From: CAYMGQ01 sp964390055
Lineage (GTDB): Bacteria > Bacillota > Clostridia > Peptostreptococcales > Natronincolaceae
Length of the DNA stretch: 64,000 bases
Reading direction: 5' to 3'
NCBI GenBank assembly: GCA_964390055.1
Contig: CAYMGQ010000009.1
Location: forward strand, 27,167 to 91,166
Part shown: piece by piece, positions 61,569 through 64,000 of the stretch
Numbering within the stretch: position 1 is the first letter of the stretch
Layout: each line of letters opens with the position of its first letter
The notes under the pieces: generated by a model
The model's input: only the letters and a program-made list of their open reading frames with translations
Told to the model about the DNA's origin: nothing
Databases searched by the model: none
Made by a program: the position numbers and the translations under genes

Positions 61569-62828
61569 TTAATCCAGCCCATTGATAATTACATCTGCTG
61601 AATCTATCAATTCCAACGTATTTTCTTTAGAATTTTTTATCCTCCATAGGGTCTGAGGATCCTCCAAATTATAATATTCCTTGCGATTTAAAGCATCCAT
61701 AATAGGTAAAATTTCATACATTGTCTTACCTTGTTTAAAGTATCTGTAAACCCATGTTGGAATAACTGAAACCTGGTCTATGGCCAAGGCCTTTTCCTTG
61801 AGATTTTTCTGTATCCTTATCTTTACTATAATTCCATCTTCTGTATATCTATTATTAAGAATTTCATACCTTTGATTAGATAAAAAGTTTCCCAAGGAAT
61901 AAACCACTACTATTTTGGCTTCCCTACCCTTTATCTCCTGTAATTCTATGGGTTGTACCACATGCGGATGGCTACCCAAAATAATGTCTACACCAAAACC
62001 ACCTAGTTTATTAGCTATATATCTTTGATGGGGAGTAGGCTCCCTTTGGTATTCCTCCCCCCAATGCATGCAAAAAACAATTAACTGGGCCCCTGCCTCC
62101 TTCATTTTATTGACAGTTGCCTCTAATTTATGTAAGTCTTCATCTAGCTTTTCATAGGAAAAAGTATTGATTAAATCTTCTACATCCTCAGGAACAACTA
62201 TTCCATTTATAGTTTTTCTTCCAGAAAACATAGGAGTTTCATAGGTATAGGCTGTTAAGCCCACATTTACCCCCTTGATATCCTTTATAATAAAGTTTTC
62301 TTCAGGAATGTTTTTCCTGCTACCAATAACATCAAGTCCCCTACTATTTAAGACCTCAATTGTTCTAATGAACCCCTCTTTCCCCCTGTCCATTATATGA
62401 TTGTTTGCTGTAGATATGACATGAAAACCTGCATCCTTTAAGGCATCCGCTATGGCATCAGGGCTATTAAATCGTGGATAGCCTGAGTACCCTGCTTCCT
62501 CCCCTGCAAGGGTTGTTTCCAGATTAGCAATTGCCAAATCCATATCAGCAAGATAGGGTTCTATTAATTCGAAATTATTGTGAAAATTATATGTGTTGGT
62601 TGCCTGGTCATATTGGGCCCGTATTTGAGGACCATGTACCATAATATCTCCTACTGCCCCTATATTAATATCTATAGCTTGCAAACCTTCCCCTATTCCA
62701 AATTCCATTATATTAGGATTATTTTTTTCATAGACAAAGGCTGTGGGGGAACCACCATCTCCACAGGATATTGTAAAAGATATAAGCATAAGCACTAATA
62801 AAAAACAAATTTTTCTTATATTCTTCAT
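61569..62828 (-). CDS. CapA family lipoprotein (PGA_cap metallophosphatase-like)
   Basis: 419 residues. Lipobox SFTISC. The CapA/PgsA signature is INIGAVGDIMVHGPQIRAQ, AIANLETTLAGEEAGYSGYP, ISTANNHIMDRG, IVFCMHWGEEYQREPTPHQR and ILGSHPHVVQPIEL. Members are needed for poly-gamma-glutamate export, but the full pgsBC set is not here. It is single-copy and unlinked to capsule genes in the window. Confidence 0.88.
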   Translation of the reverse strand: MKNIRKICFLLVLMLISFTISCGDGGSPTAFVYEKNNPNIMEFGIGEGLQAIDINIGAVGDIMVHGPQIRAQYDQATNTYNFHNNFELIEPYLADMDLAIANLETTLAGEEAGYSGYPRFNSPDAIADALKDAGFHVISTANNHIMDRGKEGFIRTIEVLNSRGLDVIGSRKNIPEENFIIKDIKGVNVGLTAYTYETPMFSGRKTINGIVVPEDVEDLINTFSYEKLDEDLHKLEATVNKMKEAGAQLIVFCMHWGEEYQREPTPHQRYIANKLGGFGVDIILGSHPHVVQPIELQEIKGREAKIVVVYSLGNFLSNQRYEILNNRYTEDGIIVKIRIQKNLKEKALAIDQVSVIPTWVYRYFKQGKTMYEILPIMDALNRKEYYNLEDPQTLWRIKNSKENTLELIDSADVIINGLD

Positions 62829-62921
62829 AAATATAACCTCACTAATTTAAATGTCTCCCTTGTAAACTTGCTAAATAATATATTAATACATCAAATAAAA
62901 TTATCTTTTTTGGTCATAAAA

Positions 62922-62950
62922 TAGGCTTTAATAGGTGACATTAAAGCCTA
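62922..62950 (-). terminator. Probable terminator after the TerB-like gene
   Basis: TAGGCTTTAAT and ATTAAAGCCTA, 11-bp stem, followed on the minus strand by only TTTTATG. Lies 44 nt past the stop at 62995. Confidence 0.5.
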
Positions 62951-62994
62951 GTTGCCAAAATACCATTGGCTGGAAACTCTTTGAATCTAAAGTT

Positions 62995-63873
62995 TTACAA
63001 CAAGGTAGCTTTTGTGTTTTGCAGTAGGGTTTGAGTTTTTTTCATAAGTAGACTAATTTCTTTATATTTTAACCTAGCCCTAGCAACTTCTCCAAGGGAA
63101 ACTAATTTCCTCTGAAAATACCTTCCATCCCTTTTTAAATAGGCCAGCGCCTTATCAGCAATCTGTAGGCTATGCCTATAGAGAGCTTGTTTAAGTACTT
63201 CTTCATTTTGAGATTTCTTATCAAGAATAACCCTAAGAATCTCATGAGACAATATAGCCCCAGTCATTGCCATCAAACCATCCCTTGGGGTTACTTGTCC
63301 TCTAGATTTAAATATAGTCCTTTTTTTCCTTATAAGTCTATTATATAATATCCCAAGTGATATGCCCATGGCCCCAATAATGGGTGCCCTATGTAAAAAC
63401 CCATCAATCAGCCTCTTGTCCCGTCCAGCATCCTCAAAATACACCCTGTCCCTGTCATATTCCTCTTTAAAGGACTCCAACTGATCATCAGTTACATTTA
63501 AATAATTCCTAATTCTTATAAATATTTGTTCTTCCTCTAGGCTTTCATGATAGTCAGCATTAATTACGATTATTATATCTTTTACCAGGGAAAAGGTAAG
63601 TATGTTTTTCTCTTGACCCTTTAAATCTTGCAACATTTTTCTGCATATTTGGGCTAGGTCCTCTTGCTCCTTATATACTTTATCTATGTTTTCTATTAAA
63701 TAAAGCCTTTCCCTTTGTCCTAATCGTCCTCTGGCCATCAGCCGATATAACTCCATAAGTTCCATAGGATTCAAGTCCCCGTCTATTTTAGCTACTATAA
63801 ATAATAATTTAAAATATTCTAACTTAATATGGGAGGGCAAATCCATTAGGTCCCTTACCTTATATTTTATCAT
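62995..63873 (-). CDS. TerB-like helical protein, function unknown
   Basis: 292 residues. The first 130 residues are helical in the TerB manner (LEYFKLLFIVAKIDGDLNPM; then a second acidic repeat around INADYHESLEEEQIF). A central hydrophobic patch (GFLHRAPIIGAMGISLGILY) is followed by a basic C-terminal helix. TerB domains occur in tellurite and stress systems; here there are no other ter genes, so the link is only structural. A TATAAT at 63979-63984 (minus strand) is probably its -10. Confidence 0.6.
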   Translation of the reverse strand: MIKYKVRDLMDLPSHIKLEYFKLLFIVAKIDGDLNPMELMELYRLMARGRLGQRERLYLIENIDKVYKEQEDLAQICRKMLQDLKGQEKNILTFSLVKDIIIVINADYHESLEEEQIFIRIRNYLNVTDDQLESFKEEYDRDRVYFEDAGRDKRLIDGFLHRAPIIGAMGISLGILYNRLIRKKRTIFKSRGQVTPRDGLMAMTGAILSHEILRVILDKKSQNEEVLKQALYRHSLQIADKALAYLKRDGRYFQRKLVSLGEVARARLKYKEISLLMKKTQTLLQNTKATLL

Positions 63874-64000
63874 TCAACTCACCTTTTTCAAATCATACTA
63901 GTATTAGTAATTATTAATATTCTTGCAAAAATTAAAAATCCCTACAAATTTTAGTCTTTTATACTTAGTACTACTTCCATTATACCATGTTTTTAATAAA

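Overview
The window is an AT-rich chromosomal segment of an anaerobic, endospore-forming Firmicute of the Clostridia/Tissierellia type. Spore genes support this: a spoVA operon, an alpha/beta SASP gene, sleB-ypeB and a PdaB-like deacetylase. Anaerobic genes agree: class III ribonucleotide reductase nrdD-nrdG, acyl-CoA dehydratase activase proteins and ferredoxin-like proteins. TTG and GTG starts behind strong AGGAGG-type ribosome binding sites are common. The species cannot be fixed from this stretch. I see no rRNA, CRISPR array, insertion sequence or prophage, and only one tRNA. Most genes lie on the minus strand in short operons closed by clear intrinsic terminators.

Layout. 1-0.33 kb: a promoter and a 260-nt structured leader with an attenuator, in front of a gene that runs off the left edge. 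0.35-2.7 kb: TetR-controlled ABC exporter with a perfect paired operator. 2.9-3.7 kb: PspC-type membrane genes, one copy interrupted by an in-frame stop. 3.8-7.8 kb: an S-layer-anchored YcdB/PepSY-like protein, an unrecognised protein and a metallophosphoesterase. 8-10.8 kb: BusR-like (GntR plus RCK_C) regulator with a glycine-betaine binding protein and permease but no ATPase. 10.9-12.7 kb: ABC exporter; then tRNA-Thr. 12.9-15.5 kb: amidase, PPC/DUF296 protein, and DNA alkylation repair (ogt overlapping an AlkA-type glycosylase whose N-terminal part has no start codon and follows an A9 run). 15.6-20.5 kb: TRAP transporter, acetamidase/formamidase and IclR regulator. 20.9-28 kb: GATE-domain membrane pair, MATE pump, SSB-like protein, PdaB-like deacetylase, bioY with a BirA operator, Na/Pi symporter, msrA, a second deacetylase. 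28.3-32.4 kb: QueG-like Fe-S protein and a spoVA2mob-like operon (DUF1657, DUF421, SpoVAC, SpoVAD, SpoVAE, DUF1657). 32.6-38.6 kb: DUF4364 regulator, folC, valS with a valine T-box, pgsA. 38.7-41.8 kb: orphan NMT1-type binding protein and a three-gene cluster of radical SAM/SPASM protein, ECF-type S component and staygreen homologue. 41.9-49.8 kb: nrdG/nrdD, LytS-LytTR two-component system, murI, pgi. 49.9-64 kb: Fe-S protein, FAH-family enzyme, sleB-ypeB, mgtE, rodA, SASP, DUF1385, acyl-CoA dehydratase activase trio, CapA-like lipoprotein and a TerB-like protein.

How parts work together. The spore genes cover DPA movement (SpoVA), cortex lysis (SleB/YpeB) and DNA protection (SASP). NrdD/NrdG and the Fe-S proteins fit strict anaerobiosis. 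The BusR-type regulator with betaine uptake suggests c-di-AMP-linked osmotic control. The TRAP/amidase/IclR block looks like a self-contained uptake and amide-hydrolysis unit.

The strongest candidate for something new is the staygreen/ECF/radical-SAM operon, which hints at tetrapyrrole or tetrapyrrole-like chemistry. Next are the ogt-glycosylase overlap with a slippery A9 run and the left-edge attenuator leader.
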